From Desulfuromonas versatilis (GTDB lineage: Bacteria > Desulfobacterota > Desulfuromonadia > Desulfuromonadales > NIT-T3): DNA of 64,000 nucleotides. The notes under the pieces were generated by a model. That model made no database searches. It was not told the origin of the DNA and saw nothing but the letters and a program-made list of their open reading frames with translations. How positions within the stretch are numbered: position 1 is the first letter of the stretch; every line of letters begins with the position of its first letter. Shown here piece by piece: positions 43,694 through 53,030 of this stretch. A program made the position numbers and the translations under genes. Location of the stretch: assembly GCF_019704135.1 (NCBI RefSeq), contig NZ_AP024355.1, positions 930,001 through 994,000 of the forward strand, written 5' to 3'.

Positions 43694-43764
43694 AGGCAAA
43701 GGGCACAAGGGTGTGCCCCCACGAGCGACGAAGCCCGCAGAAACCAGCGTCTGCGGGCTTTTTA
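43694..43764 (+). ncRNA. Candidate short sigma-54-dependent RNA or attenuated leader
   Basis: From the predicted start to the U-tract about 70 bases are transcribed, with a GGGCAC / GTGCCC hairpin (43701-43718, a half copy of the palindromic element) and then the terminator. It may be a small RNA or a leader controlling the downstream 81-residue protein. No known RNA family recognised. Confidence 0.35.
43732..43764 (+). terminator. Rho-independent terminator
   Basis: Perfect 10-base stem AGCCCGCAGA / TCTGCGGGCT with an 8-base loop and a run of Ts. It lies between the sigma-54-type promoter and the next gene. Confidence 0.85.
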
Positions 43765-43810
43765 TGTTCCGGACAGGACGCCGGGCCCCGGCGGAAAGGA
43801 TCGGCTACCG

Positions 43811-44056
43811 ATGAGTGAACCCAAAGAGGATGTAGAGGTAAGTCTGGAAGAGGCTGCGGCGGTGCTGCAGACCACCAAGTTGAATGTTCTGATGCATCTG
43901 AAACGCAAGCTGCTCGAGGGGACCGAACTTGACGGCAACTGGCGCATCTCCCGCTCCAGCCTCGAGGCGCTCAAGCTCAAGACCGCCAGCGAAGGCAAGG
44001 CGGTGGTCTGTCGCTCGCACTGCTCCTCGGCCGGGGGGTGCGGCGGCTGCAAATAA
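43811..44056 (+). CDS. Small helix-turn-helix-like protein with Cys-rich tail
   Basis: The protein has 81 residues. The first 60 (VSLEEAAAVLQTTKLNVLMH, then GNWRISRSSLEAL) look like an excisionase/MerR-type winged-helix DNA-binding domain. The C-terminal end has five cysteines (VCRSHCSSAGGCGGCK), suggesting metal or redox sensing. It is followed 16 bases later by another small gene. No family assigned. Confidence 0.65.
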   Translation: MSEPKEDVEVSLEEAAAVLQTTKLNVLMHLKRKLLEGTELDGNWRISRSSLEALKLKTASEGKAVVCRSHCSSAGGCGGCK

Positions 44057-44071
44057 GCAAGGAGAAACAGC

Positions 44072-44362
44072 ATGGACGTGGTCATCAAACCATCGGATCT
44101 GTATTTCAAGTACCCAAAAAACAAGGAGAACCTGGATATTCCCAAGTTCGCCGGGAAGCCGGACAAGGCCCCCTTCGACCGGGACGATCTCTACGAGGTG
44201 ATCCCCATGTTCGAGGCGGTGCTCAGCGAAGTCGGCACCAACGACGGCAGGCACCTGCAGTTTCTGGAGGAATTCCTGACCTACAACGTGCCGAGCTTCG
44301 TCAAGACTCGCGAGGAGATCTTCGACTGCCTGGTGGAGAGCCTGCGCGAAATTCTCGATTGA
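44072..44362 (+). CDS. Conserved-looking hypothetical protein
   Basis: A 96-residue soluble, acidic protein with aromatic-rich start (IKPSDLYFKYPKNKENLD) and a helical C-terminus. AAGGAGAAA ahead of ATG supports translation, and it is probably co-transcribed with the Cys-tailed protein. I do not recognise it. Confidence 0.65.
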   Translation: MDVVIKPSDLYFKYPKNKENLDIPKFAGKPDKAPFDRDDLYEVIPMFEAVLSEVGTNDGRHLQFLEEFLTYNVPSFVKTREEIFDCLVESLREILD

Positions 44363-44388
44363 CGGCGGCTGGGCAGGGGGGGGCGCCC

Positions 44389-44712
44389 CTACAGGTACTT
44401 CCCCGCCAGCCAGTAGAGCAGCATCCCGACCAGGGCGGTGCCGCCCAGGGAGCGGGTCTTGAGGGCAAACAGAAAGGTGGGGACGGCGACCAGCAGTTCG
44501 GGTCTGGCGAAACTCAGCGAGCGTGGCTCGCCGGCGGCGAACAGGGTCGGGGCGACCAGGGCGCTGAGCAGCGCCACGGGGATCAAGCCGAGCCAGTCGA
44601 TCAGCCACTGCGGGAGCTTGCGCTGGGACAGGGCGAACAGCGGCAGCCAGCGGGGGATGTAGGTGACCGCCCCCATGGCCAGAAGCAACAGCAGGTATTC
44701 CCGGAAGTTCAT
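44389..44712 (-). CDS. azlD: AzlD-type branched-chain amino acid exporter small subunit
   Basis: The protein has 107 residues with four membrane helices and the family blocks AVTYIPRWLPLFAL and LGLIPVALLSALVAP. It partners AzlC, with which it overlaps by four bases. Its TAG stop is part of a GTAGGGGC half palindromic element. Confidence 0.87.
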   Translation of the reverse strand: MNFREYLLLLLAMGAVTYIPRWLPLFALSQRKLPQWLIDWLGLIPVALLSALVAPTLFAAGEPRSLSFARPELLVAVPTFLFALKTRSLGGTALVGMLLYWLAGKYL

Positions 44713-45428
44713 GCCTTGCTCCCCCTGCGGCGTCGGCGCAGCAGGTAGCCGACCGTGGCTGCGGCCACCGAAGCGACCACCACGTAGGAATCCCCCGGTA
44801 CCCACAGGTACCAGGTCACCGAGAACACCCCAGCGATCAGCGCGGTAAGAATATAGATGCGCCCCTGCAGCTGGAAGACCAGCAGGCACAGGAACATGGC
44901 CACCAGGGCGTAGTCGATGCCGAAGGCTCCCGGGGGGATGAAGGCCCCGACCAGGGCGCCGGTCACCGTGGCGAAAACCCAGGTGAGGTTGGCCGCGTGG
45001 TTGACCACCAGGGCCCGCCAGCGGTCCCAGTCGCCCTGGCGGAAGCGGGTCATGTTGACGGCGAAACTCTCGTCGGTGATGCCGTAGGCGAACAGGGAGA
45101 GAAAGCCGCGGTGGACCCGGGCCAGGTAGACCGCCATCGCCGAACTCATCAGGAAATGCCGGAAGTTGACCACGAAGGTGGTGGTGACGATGGCGCCGAA
45201 GGAGGATCCGGCGGCGATCATCGCTACGGCGATGAACTGGGCGCTGCCGGCGAAGACCAGCACCGACATCAGCCCGATCTGCAGCGGCCCCAGCCCCGCC
45301 TTCTGGCCGAGCACCCCCAGGGCCAGGCCGATGGGAAAGTATCCCAGGCAGATCGGCCAGGCGGCGCACAAGCCCTCGCGGAGTTTTTGGCCTTTGCTGT
45401 GGTTGGTTTTTTCCGGGTGGGCGTTCAA
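44709..45428 (-). CDS. azlC: AzlC-type branched-chain amino acid exporter
   Basis: The protein has 239 residues with multiple membrane helices and the blocks PICLGYFPIGLALGVLG, FAGSAQFIAVAMI and GITDESFAV typical of AzlC (LIV-E family). With AzlD it exports branched-chain amino acids. The gene lies a few kilobases from an importer for the same class of compound. Confidence 0.9.
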   Translation of the reverse strand: MNAHPEKTNHSKGQKLREGLCAAWPICLGYFPIGLALGVLGQKAGLGPLQIGLMSVLVFAGSAQFIAVAMIAAGSSFGAIVTTTFVVNFRHFLMSSAMAVYLARVHRGFLSLFAYGITDESFAVNMTRFRQGDWDRWRALVVNHAANLTWVFATVTGALVGAFIPPGAFGIDYALVAMFLCLLVFQLQGRIYILTALIAGVFSVTWYLWVPGDSYVVVASVAAATVGYLLRRRRRGSKA

Positions 45429-45528
45429 GGTAGTCCTCGGGCGCAGTCGCTTTTGATCCGACGGATCGGTCCGATCAGTCGGATCTCAGGCAGGAAAAGC
45501 CTAATCTTAGCAGGCTAGAAACAAAAAA

Positions 45529-45559
45529 GGGACGCCCGTTTTGGGCGTCCCGATTTTTT
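45529..45559. terminator. Bidirectional terminator of the amino acid ABC operon
   Basis: Stem GGGACGCCC / GGGCGTCCC (9 bases, loop GTTTT) with T-run to the right and A-run to the left. It ends the minus-strand transporter operon and can act in both directions. Confidence 0.88.
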
Positions 45560-45573
45560 TTCGAGGGTTCGGC

Positions 45574-46308
45574 TCAGAGCACCTGGTTGAGAAACGCCTT
45601 GGTGCGCTCCTCCCTGGGCGAGGAGAAGATCTGCTCGGGAGTCCCCTCCTCGACGATCTTGCCCTGGTCCATGAAAATGACCCGGTCGGCCACTTCGCGG
45701 GCAAAGCCCATCTCGTGGGTCACCACCACCATGGTCATCCCTTCCTTGGCCAGCTGCTTCATGACGTCGAGCACCTCGCCGACCATCTCCGGGTCAAGGG
45801 CGCTGGTCGGTTCGTCGAAAAGCATGATCTTGGGGTCCATGGCCAGCGCCCGGGCGATGGCCACGCGCTGTTGCTGGCCGCCGGAGAGCCGCGAGGGGTA
45901 TTCGCTCTCCTTCTCGGCGATGCCGACCTTCTTCAGCAGGGCCCGGGCCTTGGTCTGCGCTTCGGCGTTCTTGCGCCCGCGCACCACCTGCTGGGCCAGG
46001 GTGATGTTCTGCAGTACTGTCTTGTGCGGGAAGAGGTTGAACTGCTGGAACACCATGCCGACCTCGCGGCGCACCTTGTTGAGATCGGTCTTGCGGTCGG
46101 CGAGATCAACCCCGTCGATGACGATATGCCCCGAATCGAAGGTTTCGAGGCCGTTGAGGCAGCGCAGGTAGGTCGATTTGCCCGAGCCCGACGGGCCGAT
46201 GATGACTACCACCTCGCCCTTCTTCACGTGGGTGCTGACCCCGTCCACGGCCCGCACCACCTGGCCGCGTCCGGTAAAGATTTTGACGACGTCCTGAGTC
46301 TTAATCAC
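45574..46308 (-). CDS. Polar amino acid ABC transporter ATP-binding protein
   Basis: The protein has 244 residues of the GlnQ/HisP type. Walker [19 protein letters not shown], signature [15 protein letters not shown] and Walker [14 protein letters not shown] are all present. It energises uptake of a polar amino acid. It overlaps the permease gene upstream by eight bases. Confidence 0.93.
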   Translation of the reverse strand: MIKTQDVVKIFTGRGQVVRAVDGVSTHVKKGEVVVIIGPSGSGKSTYLRCLNGLETFDSGHIVIDGVDLADRKTDLNKVRREVGMVFQQFNLFPHKTVLQNITLAQQVVRGRKNAEAQTKARALLKKVGIAEKESEYPSRLSGGQQQRVAIARALAMDPKIMLFDEPTSALDPEMVGEVLDVMKQLAKEGMTMVVVTHEMGFAREVADRVIFMDQGKIVEEGTPEQIFSSPREERTKAFLNQVL

Positions 46309-47260
46309 TGATCGCGAGCCTCCGTTCCATCCAGCCGATCAGCTGGGAAAGCGCAAACGTCATCACCAGGTAGAGCCCCGCCACGGTGAACCAGATTTCG
46401 AAGGTGGCGAAGGTGGAGGTGATGACCTCCCGGCCGCTCTTGGTCAGGTCGGTGATGGCGATGACCGAAACCAGCGAGGAGTCCTTGATCAGGCTGATGA
46501 ACTGGCCGGCCAGCGGCGGCAGGGTGCGCTTGAAGGCCTGGGGCAGGATGATGTGGATCATCGCCTGGGGTACGGTCATCCCCAGGGAGCGGGCCGCTTC
46601 GGTCTGGCCGCGGGGGATCGACTGGATGCCGGCGCGGATGATCTCGGCGACGTAGGCCCCGGAGAAAATCGCCAGGGCCCCGATTCCGGCGACCATCCGG
46701 CTCAGGTCGAGCACGGTGCCGAGAAAGAAGTAGAAAATGAAGATCTGCACCAGCAGCGGCGTACCGCGGATCAGCTCGATGTAGGTGATGGCCAGCCCCT
46801 TGAGGGCCTCGTTCTTCGAGATCCGGCAAAGGCCGGTCACCAGGCCGAGAATCATCCCGAGGATCCCGGAAACGAAGGAGATCCAGAGGGTGGTCCACAA
46901 ACCTGTGGTCAGCGGGCCGGCCTTCCAGGTGAAGGACGCGCCGAGGTTGTCTCCCTCGAAGAGCAGGTCACCCTCGTCGACCCGCAGGCTCTCGGCGGCG
47001 ACGGTGACCTTGCGCGATTCGCCGTTGTCGCCGGTGATGGCGATGACGGCGTCTCCGCCCTTGGTGGTAATGCCGGCTACCTGGCCGTCGAAGGGGACCT
47101 TGTGCAGCTGTTCGGCGTGGTAGAGGAAGTACTGCGGCACCCGGTTCCAGCGCCAGGTATAGTCGATTTTTTTGGTCGCCCCCCAAAGAGCGGCGACCAT
47201 CCCCAGGAGGATGGCCGCCAGCAGAAGCTTGGAGGTCAGGGACCTGCTTTTCGGCTTCAC
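46301..47260 (-). CDS. Polar amino acid ABC transporter permease with N-terminal extension
   Basis: HisM/GlnP-type permease. The start is taken at GTG 47260 because longer frames run into the preceding gene; AAAGGAACG stands ahead. It has 319 residues, about 90 more than the usual 220-240. After the first membrane helix (residues 10-30) comes a soluble stretch of about 80 residues with beta-rich pattern, then the permease core ([18 protein letters not shown] and the EAA-type loop [13 protein letters not shown]). Confidence 0.88.
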   Translation of the reverse strand: MKPKSRSLTSKLLLAAILLGMVAALWGATKKIDYTWRWNRVPQYFLYHAEQLHKVPFDGQVAGITTKGGDAVIAITGDNGESRKVTVAAESLRVDEGDLLFEGDNLGASFTWKAGPLTTGLWTTLWISFVSGILGMILGLVTGLCRISKNEALKGLAITYIELIRGTPLLVQIFIFYFFLGTVLDLSRMVAGIGALAIFSGAYVAEIIRAGIQSIPRGQTEAARSLGMTVPQAMIHIILPQAFKRTLPPLAGQFISLIKDSSLVSVIAITDLTKSGREVITSTFATFEIWFTVAGLYLVMTFALSQLIGWMERRLAISD

Positions 47261-47283
47261 TTGGTCGTTCCTTTGTCCTTGCC

Positions 47284-48078
47284 TTACTGAAGTTCCTTCA
47301 ACCAGGCGGTGTCCTTGAACCACTTTTCGTAGATCTTGTCGTAGGTGCCGTCGTTCTTGGACTGGTTGAGGAAGTTGTTCAGCCAGTTGATGAAATCGTA
47401 GTCGCCCTTGCGCACGGCCCAGGCCAGGGGCTCATAGGTGAAGGGCTGATCGAGAAATACCAGTTTGCCTTCACCACGCTGGGCCATGGCGGTGGCGCAG
47501 TAGGGCAGGTCGTAGACGAAGGCGTCGGCCTTGCCGTTGACCAGTTCCATGACCCCTTCCTGCTCGGTCTCGAAGGAGATGTAAGTGGCCTTGGGAATCA
47601 TCCGCTTGACCGCCTGTTCGCCGGTGGTGCCGAGCTTGGAGACAACCTTGTACTTGGCGTCATTGAGGTCTTTGTAGGATTTGATCTGACCGGCCAGGTC
47701 CTTGCGCACCAGGATGGTCTGGCCGACGACGATGTACGGGTCGGCGAAATTCACCTTGAGGTTGCGCTCCTGGGTGACGGTCATGCCGCTCATGATGATA
47801 TCGAACTTCTTGGTGAGCAAGGCGGGGATGATGCCGTCCCAGGCGGTGCTGACCAGCTCAAGCTCGACGCCCATGGCCTTGGCCATGCGCTTGGCCATGT
47901 CCACGTCGAAGCCGATGATTTCGCCTTTCTGGTTGGTCAACTCGAAGGGCATGTAGGCCGGCTCCAGGCCGACCCGGAGCTTGCCGCGCTCGAGGATCTC
48001 GTCGAGGCTGCCGGCCAGGGCCGCGCCTGGCAGGACCAGGGCCAGGATCAGGGCAAACGCTGTGGTAAGTCGTTTCAT
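47284..48078 (-). CDS. Polar amino acid ABC transporter substrate-binding protein
   Basis: The protein has 264 residues with signal peptide (ALILALVLPGAALA). The mature part begins LDEILERGKLRVGLEPAYMPFE, typical of cluster 3 binding proteins for polar amino acids, and has GFDVDMAKRMAKAMGVELELV. Which amino acid is bound cannot be told. It is first of the three transporter genes in reading direction. Confidence 0.92.
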   Translation of the reverse strand: MKRLTTAFALILALVLPGAALAGSLDEILERGKLRVGLEPAYMPFELTNQKGEIIGFDVDMAKRMAKAMGVELELVSTAWDGIIPALLTKKFDIIMSGMTVTQERNLKVNFADPYIVVGQTILVRKDLAGQIKSYKDLNDAKYKVVSKLGTTGEQAVKRMIPKATYISFETEQEGVMELVNGKADAFVYDLPYCATAMAQRGEGKLVFLDQPFTYEPLAWAVRKGDYDFINWLNNFLNQSKNDGTYDKIYEKWFKDTAWLKELQ

Positions 48079-48150
48079 GATTTCCTCCCTTTCAACAAAG
48101 TGCAGGTTAGGTCGGCCGGCTGCCCCGGCCGCGGATAAGGACGGGAGTCC

Positions 48151-48306
48151 TCAATAGGATTTTCCCTCGTCGAGAAGTTCCTGAATCATCATGGGGATCG
48201 AGCAGTCGGGGCATTTGGGCAGATCTTCCCGGGGGAGGTAGACGATCTCGGTGTACTTGCAGCGAGGGCAGACGACTTGGATTGGCTCTTTTTTGCCGCG
48301 TTCCAT
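48151..48306 (-). CDS. Small zinc-ribbon protein
   Basis: A 51-residue protein with two CxxC knuckles (VVCPRCKYTE and PKCPDCSIPM), a rubredoxin-like zinc ribbon. ATG 48306 is chosen because GGAGG stands ahead of it; the frame upstream is open but unlikely. It lies 72 bases before the amino acid binding protein in the same direction. Function unknown. Confidence 0.75.
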   Translation of the reverse strand: MERGKKEPIQVVCPRCKYTEIVYLPREDLPKCPDCSIPMMIQELLDEGKSY

Positions 48307-48374
48307 GCGGGCCTCCGGAAAGATTGGATCCTCGGGGTATGAAGCTTTCAAACGGATTTTAATCCCGAGCAAAC

Positions 48375-48404
48375 CTTATACCACAGTCAATCTCCCTTGG
48401 ACAA
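48375..48404 (-). promoter_or_regulatory. Possible promoter of the zinc-ribbon/amino acid transporter genes
   Basis: On the minus strand TTGTCC, an 18-base spacer and TATAAG, 69 bases before the ATG of the zinc-ribbon gene. Confidence 0.4.
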
Positions 48405-48691
48405 CAGGTAAAAAGGTTAAACCAAACAGGGAAACCGGGCAAGCCAGAAATGCAAAAAGTCCCAGGGCTTTCGCCGTTTCGCGGCGAGGGCTTTCCGCTG
48501 GCGGCGGGGCATCGTTTTCAGCCTGTGGGCCCTGCGGGGTAAATCAGCGAAGCCTGCTGCGGCGGCCGCTGGAACTCCGGCGGGGACTGTGGCCTGAGGC
48601 GGCCGAATCGGGCCGAAAATGGCCGCTCCGGGCGGATCGCGCAGGGCCGCCCGGAGGATTTTCCAGGGCCGGCATAAAAAATCTTTTGGGC

Positions 48692-48720
48692 TTGACGCCA
48701 GCAGGCTCGTAAACTATATA
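48692..48720 (+). promoter_or_regulatory. Sigma-70 promoter of livJ
   Basis: TTGACG (48692-48697), 17-base spacer, TATATA (48715-48720), 69 bases before the ATG. Confidence 0.65.
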
Positions 48721-48789
48721 TTACAGAATGATTTTCAGGTAGATGTCAGACTTTGTACGGTTTTTTAATCCTTTTGTTGGAGGAGATCG

Positions 48790-49911
48790 ATGAAGCACTT
48801 TCGTTTCCGCAAACTGATGCTGGCAGCGGTCCTGGCCGCCGCCGTTCCCTCCCTCGGACTGGCCGCCGATACGCTCAAGATCGGCGTTGCCGGCCCGCAT
48901 ACCGGCGACCTGGCTCCCTACGGGATCCCGACCAAGGAAGCCGCCGAGATGGTGGCCGCCGATTTCAACGCCAAGGGCGGGGTGCTCGGCAAGCAGGTCG
49001 AGCTCGTTTCCCTTGACGATCAATGCAAACCGGAAATCGCCACCAACGTCGCCACCAAGCTGGTTTCCGAAGGGGTGAAAGTGGTCATCGGCCACGTCTG
49101 CTCCGGCGCGACCAAGGCGGCCCTGGGCATTTACCAGGAAGCCGGCGTCATCACCGTGTCGCCCTCGGCGACCAACCCGCCCCTGACCCAGAGCGGCGAA
49201 TACAAGAACTTCTACCGCACCATCGCCCCCGACGATATGCAGGGCAAGCTGGCGGCCACCTTCGCCACCGACAAGCTCGGCGCGAAAAAGATCGCCATCA
49301 TCCATGACAAAGGTGACTACGGCAAGGGCTTCGCCGACTTCGCCCAGCAGTTCGTCGAGCAGGGCGGCAAGGCCAAGATCGTGATGTACGAGGGGATCAC
49401 CCCCGGCGCCATGGACTACTCGGCCGTGGTGCAGAAGCTGCGCAAGGAAGGGGCCGACGCGGTCATCTTCGGTGGCTACCACCCCGAAGCCTCCAAGCTG
49501 GTGGGCCAGATGAAGAAGAAGCGGGTCGATGTCCCCTTCATCGGCCCCGACGGTGTCAAGGGCGAAGGGTTCCTGGAGATCGCCGGCAAGAACGCCGAGG
49601 GCGTCTACGCCACCGGCCCGATGGACGTCTCCAAGTACGAACAGAACAAGATGGCCCGCGAGGCCTACTCCAAGAAGTTCGGCAAGGAGCCCGGTACCTT
49701 CTTCGACCAGGGCTACGCCGCCATGCAGGCCGTGCTGACCGCCATCGAGGCCGCCGGTGGAACCGACTACGCCGCGCTCGGCAAGGCTCTCAAGAGCAAC
49801 TTCGTCGAGACCACCGTCGGCAAGATCAAGTTTGACGAGCAGGGCGATGCCGAAGGTGTCGGCTTCTCCGTGTACCAGGTCAAGGACGGCAAGTTCGCCG
49901 AGGTCCAGTAA
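48790..49911 (+). CDS. livJ: Branched-chain amino acid ABC transporter substrate-binding protein
   Basis: The protein has 373 residues with a signal peptide ending SLGLAA. The mature start DTLKIGVAGPHTGDLAPYG and VIGHVCSGATKAALGIYQE are typical of Leu/Ile/Val-binding periplasmic proteins of the type 1 fold. It has GGAGGAG ahead of ATG. It heads the liv operon but is separated from the permease genes by a terminator-like hairpin. Confidence 0.92.
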   Translation: MKHFRFRKLMLAAVLAAAVPSLGLAADTLKIGVAGPHTGDLAPYGIPTKEAAEMVAADFNAKGGVLGKQVELVSLDDQCKPEIATNVATKLVSEGVKVVIGHVCSGATKAALGIYQEAGVITVSPSATNPPLTQSGEYKNFYRTIAPDDMQGKLAATFATDKLGAKKIAIIHDKGDYGKGFADFAQQFVEQGGKAKIVMYEGITPGAMDYSAVVQKLRKEGADAVIFGGYHPEASKLVGQMKKKRVDVPFIGPDGVKGEGFLEIAGKNAEGVYATGPMDVSKYEQNKMAREAYSKKFGKEPGTFFDQGYAAMQAVLTAIEAAGGTDYAALGKALKSNFVETTVGKIKFDEQGDAEGVGFSVYQVKDGKFAEVQ

Positions 49912-49931
49912 ACCCGGTCCACACCACTCCT

Positions 49932-49979
49932 AAATCTTCAGGGGACAGGTTCGCGCCTGTCCCCTGAAGATTTTTTGTT
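49932..49979 (+). terminator. Attenuator-like terminator between livJ and livH
   Basis: Perfect 18-base stem (AAATCTTCAGGGGACAGG with its complement, 49932-49949 and 49956-49973) with loop TTCGCG, followed by Ts. It would let livJ be made in excess over the membrane and ATPase subunits. Confidence 0.85.
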
Positions 49980-50074
49980 TCGACAGAGCAAAATTTCGTT
50001 TGGGCAAAGTTTTTGCATTTGTCCCCGGCCTCGACCCAGGGTCGAAATCCATCCAAAGGTTCGGACATCGGTTT

Positions 50075-50977
50075 ATGGAATACTTTCTCGAACTCTTCTT
50101 AGGCGGCCTGACCCGCGGCAGCATCTACGCCTTGATCGCGCTGGGCTACACCATGGTCTATGGCATCATTCAGCTGATCAACTTTGCCCATGGCGAAATT
50201 TACATGATCGGTGCCTTCGTAGCCCTGATCGTCTCGGGGGTGCTGACCATCTACGGGTTCTCCGGGGTGTCGATCCTGGTGCTTGCGGCCCTGATCGCCA
50301 TGGTCTATGCCGCGGCCTACGGCTATACCCTGGAGCGAATCGCCTACCGGCCGCTGCGCAACGCGCCGCGGCTCTCCCCGCTGATCAGCGCCATCGGCAT
50401 GTCGCTGTTCCTGCAGAACTATGTCCTGCTGGCCCAGACCCCCGATTTTCTCCCGTTTCCCCAGCTGATTCCCGAATTCGACTTCATGGAGCCGGTGGCC
50501 CATATCATCGGCTCGGCGGAACTGGTCATCCTGATCACCAGCACCCTCACCATGGTAGGGCTTACGGTGCTGATCAAGTACACCCGCATCGGCAAGGCGA
50601 TGCGCGCCACCCAGCAGGACATGACCATGTCGCGCCTGGTGGGGGTCAACGTCGACCGGGTCATTTCCATCACCTTTATCATCGGCTCGGTGCTGGCTGC
50701 CATCGGCGGGGTGCTGGTCGGCTCCTATATCGGCCAGATCAATTTCTATATCGGCTTCATGGCCGGCGTCAAAGCCTTCACCGCGGCGGTGCTCGGCGGC
50801 ATCGGCAACATCCCCGGCGCCGCCCTGGGGGGCCTGGTGCTGGGCATTACCGAATCCCTTGCGGCCGGTTACATCTCCAGCGCCTACGAAGACGTGTTCG
50901 CCTTTGGAGTGCTGGTGCTGATTCTTATCCTGCGGCCCGCCGGCCTGCTCGGCAAGGCGCTCAAGCAAAAAGTTTGA
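50075..50977 (+). CDS. livH: Branched-chain amino acid ABC transporter permease LivH
   Basis: The protein has 300 residues from ATG 50075; 25 upstream codons lack family similarity. Its blocks GLTRGSIYALIALGYTMVYG and INFAHGEIYMIGAF are hallmarks of LivH, with about eight membrane helices. It works with LivM as a heterodimer. Confidence 0.92.
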   Translation: MEYFLELFLGGLTRGSIYALIALGYTMVYGIIQLINFAHGEIYMIGAFVALIVSGVLTIYGFSGVSILVLAALIAMVYAAAYGYTLERIAYRPLRNAPRLSPLISAIGMSLFLQNYVLLAQTPDFLPFPQLIPEFDFMEPVAHIIGSAELVILITSTLTMVGLTVLIKYTRIGKAMRATQQDMTMSRLVGVNVDRVISITFIIGSVLAAIGGVLVGSYIGQINFYIGFMAGVKAFTAAVLGGIGNIPGAALGGLVLGITESLAAGYISSAYEDVFAFGVLVLILILRPAGLLGKALKQKV

Positions 50978-51019
50978 GCCGGCAGTTTTCTCTGATTCCT
51001 TTGCAGACGTGGTACGACG

Positions 51020-52246
51020 ATGATCAATAACATTAAACGATCCCTGGGCATCGCCCTTTGGTTCATGTTTTTGACCCTGCCGCTGATGGTGGTGCGGGTC
51101 AATACCCTGAAAAACGAAGTCGAGTGGCGCTGGCTGAACATGTTCTGGGTCGGCTTGGGGGCGTTTGTGCTCTCCCTGCTCTGGCGCTACGCCCTGCACC
51201 GCCGCAACCGCCGTTCACAAAAGGCCGAACTGGGCGAAGATGAGCAGGCGGGCCCGGGGCTGGGGCAACGGCTGCTGGAAGATCCCAAGGTGTTCCGTCC
51301 GGTGCTGATTGCCCTGGGGGTGGTGGCTGTGGTATTCCCGCTGCTGTTTGACACCTACCAGGTCAATATCATGGTGCTGGCGCTGATCTTCGTGGTGCTG
51401 GGGCTCGGTCTCAACATCACCGTCGGCCTGGCCGGCCTGCTCGACCTGGGCTATGTCGCCTTTTTCGCCGCCGGCGCCTACACCTACGGCCTGCTCAATT
51501 CCAACTTCGGCCTGGGGTTCTGGACCTGTCTGCCCCTGGGGGGCATCATCGGCGCGCTGCTCGGGGTGGTCCTCGGCTTTCCCATCCTGCGGCTGCGCGG
51601 TGACTACCTGGCCATCGTGACTCTCGGCTTCGGCTCCATCGCCAAGATCATCATCGAGAACTGGGAAGAGGTCTTCAACGGAGCCAAGGGGATTGCCAAC
51701 ATCGACCGGCCCGGGTTGTTCGGGGCCGATTTCGGCATCAGCGAGGTCACCATCTATATCTACTACCTGATGGTGCTGCTGGTGCTCTTTACCATCTTCG
51801 TCACCAACCGGCTCAAGGATTCGCGCATCGGCCGCGCCTGGATGGCCCTGCGCGAGGACGAAATCGCCTGCGTCGCCATGGGCATCGACATGGCTCGCAC
51901 CAAGCTCTCCGCCTATGCCTTCGGCGCCTTCTGGGCCGGGCTGGTCGGGGTCATTTTCGCCGCCCGCAACACCTACATCAACCCCAACAGCTTCACCTTC
52001 ATGGAATCGGCCATCGTGCTTTCCATCGTCGTGCTGGGCGGGATGGGCTCGATCATCGGGGTGATCATCGCCGCCCTGGTGCTGATTCTCATGCCCGAGT
52101 ACCTGCGTGCCTTCGCCGACTACCGGATGCTGGTGTTCGGTGCGGTGATGGTGCTGATGATGATCTTCCGACCCCAGGGGCTGATCACCAACGTGCGGCG
52201 CAAATACGAGTTCAAGGGCCTCAAAACCGACGAGGCGAACGGATAG
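51020..52246 (+). CDS. livM: Branched-chain amino acid ABC transporter permease LivM
   Basis: The protein has 408 residues. The N-terminal 110 residues hold an extra membrane helix and a basic loop, then the LivM core: GLNITVGLAGLLDLGYVAFF, LRLRGDYLAIVTLGFG and RAWMALREDEIACVAMGI. It lies 42 bases after livH and four bases before livG. Confidence 0.92.
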   Translation: MINNIKRSLGIALWFMFLTLPLMVVRVNTLKNEVEWRWLNMFWVGLGAFVLSLLWRYALHRRNRRSQKAELGEDEQAGPGLGQRLLEDPKVFRPVLIALGVVAVVFPLLFDTYQVNIMVLALIFVVLGLGLNITVGLAGLLDLGYVAFFAAGAYTYGLLNSNFGLGFWTCLPLGGIIGALLGVVLGFPILRLRGDYLAIVTLGFGSIAKIIIENWEEVFNGAKGIANIDRPGLFGADFGISEVTIYIYYLMVLLVLFTIFVTNRLKDSRIGRAWMALREDEIACVAMGIDMARTKLSAYAFGAFWAGLVGVIFAARNTYINPNSFTFMESAIVLSIVVLGGMGSIIGVIIAALVLILMPEYLRAFADYRMLVFGAVMVLMMIFRPQGLITNVRRKYEFKGLKTDEANG

Positions 52247-52249
52247 ACT

Positions 52250-53030
52250 ATGAAGAAGCTTCTCGAAGTCAAGCAACTGACCATGGATTTCGGCGGGCTG
52301 CGGGCCGTCGACCGGGTGTCCATGGAGATCTGCGAAGGGGAGATCGTTGCCCTTATCGGCCCCAACGGGGCCGGCAAGACCACCTTCTTCAATTGCGTCA
52401 CAGGGATCTATAAACCGAGCTTCGGGGAAGTGCTGCTGCACCCGCCCCAGGGCAAGGCGGTGAAGATCAACGGCTTCAAGCCCAACCGGGTGACCGGCAT
52501 TGGCATGGCGCGCACCTTCCAGAACATCCGCCTGTTCCCGGCCATGACCGTGCTGGAGAACGTGATGATCGGCCGCCATTGCCGCACCACCACCAATATC
52601 CTCGGCGCGGTGCTGCGCGGTGCCGGCTCCCGGCGCCAGGAGCGGGAAACGGTGGAGATGAGCTATCACCTGCTCGAGAAGGTGGGGCTGCAGGGCTTCG
52701 CCAACGAGTTTGCCCGCAATCTCCCCTACGGGGCGCAGCGGCGCCTGGAGATCGCCAGGGCGATGGCCACCGAGCCGTTCCTGCTGCTGCTCGACGAGCC
52801 GGCGGCCGGGATGAACCCCCAGGAGACGCACGACCTGGACGAGCTCATCGTGCGCATCCGCGACGAGGAGAAGATCGCCATCCTGCTCATCGAGCACGAT
52901 ATGAAGCTGGTCATGAACATCTCGGACCGCATCTACGTGATGGAATACGGCAAGGAAATCGCCAAGGGGACTCCCCAGGAAATCCGCACCAATCCCAAGG
53001 TCATCGAAGCCTACCTCGGCGAGGAAGCCC

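Larger units (their letters stand above)
48307..48789. other. Divergent intergenic region
   Basis: About 480 bases between the zinc-ribbon gene (minus) and livJ (plus). It holds a minus-strand promoter at 48375-48404 and a plus-strand promoter at 48692-48720. The GC-rich middle (about 48430-48670) has no frame, repeat or RNA fold I can support. Confidence 0.6.

Noticed and set aside
43691-43759. Possible second GEMM-type aptamer (AGGCAAA ... GACGAAGCC)
   Set aside because: The core does not match: no GNRA-loop hairpin with receptor strand, and the middle hairpin is a half palindromic element.
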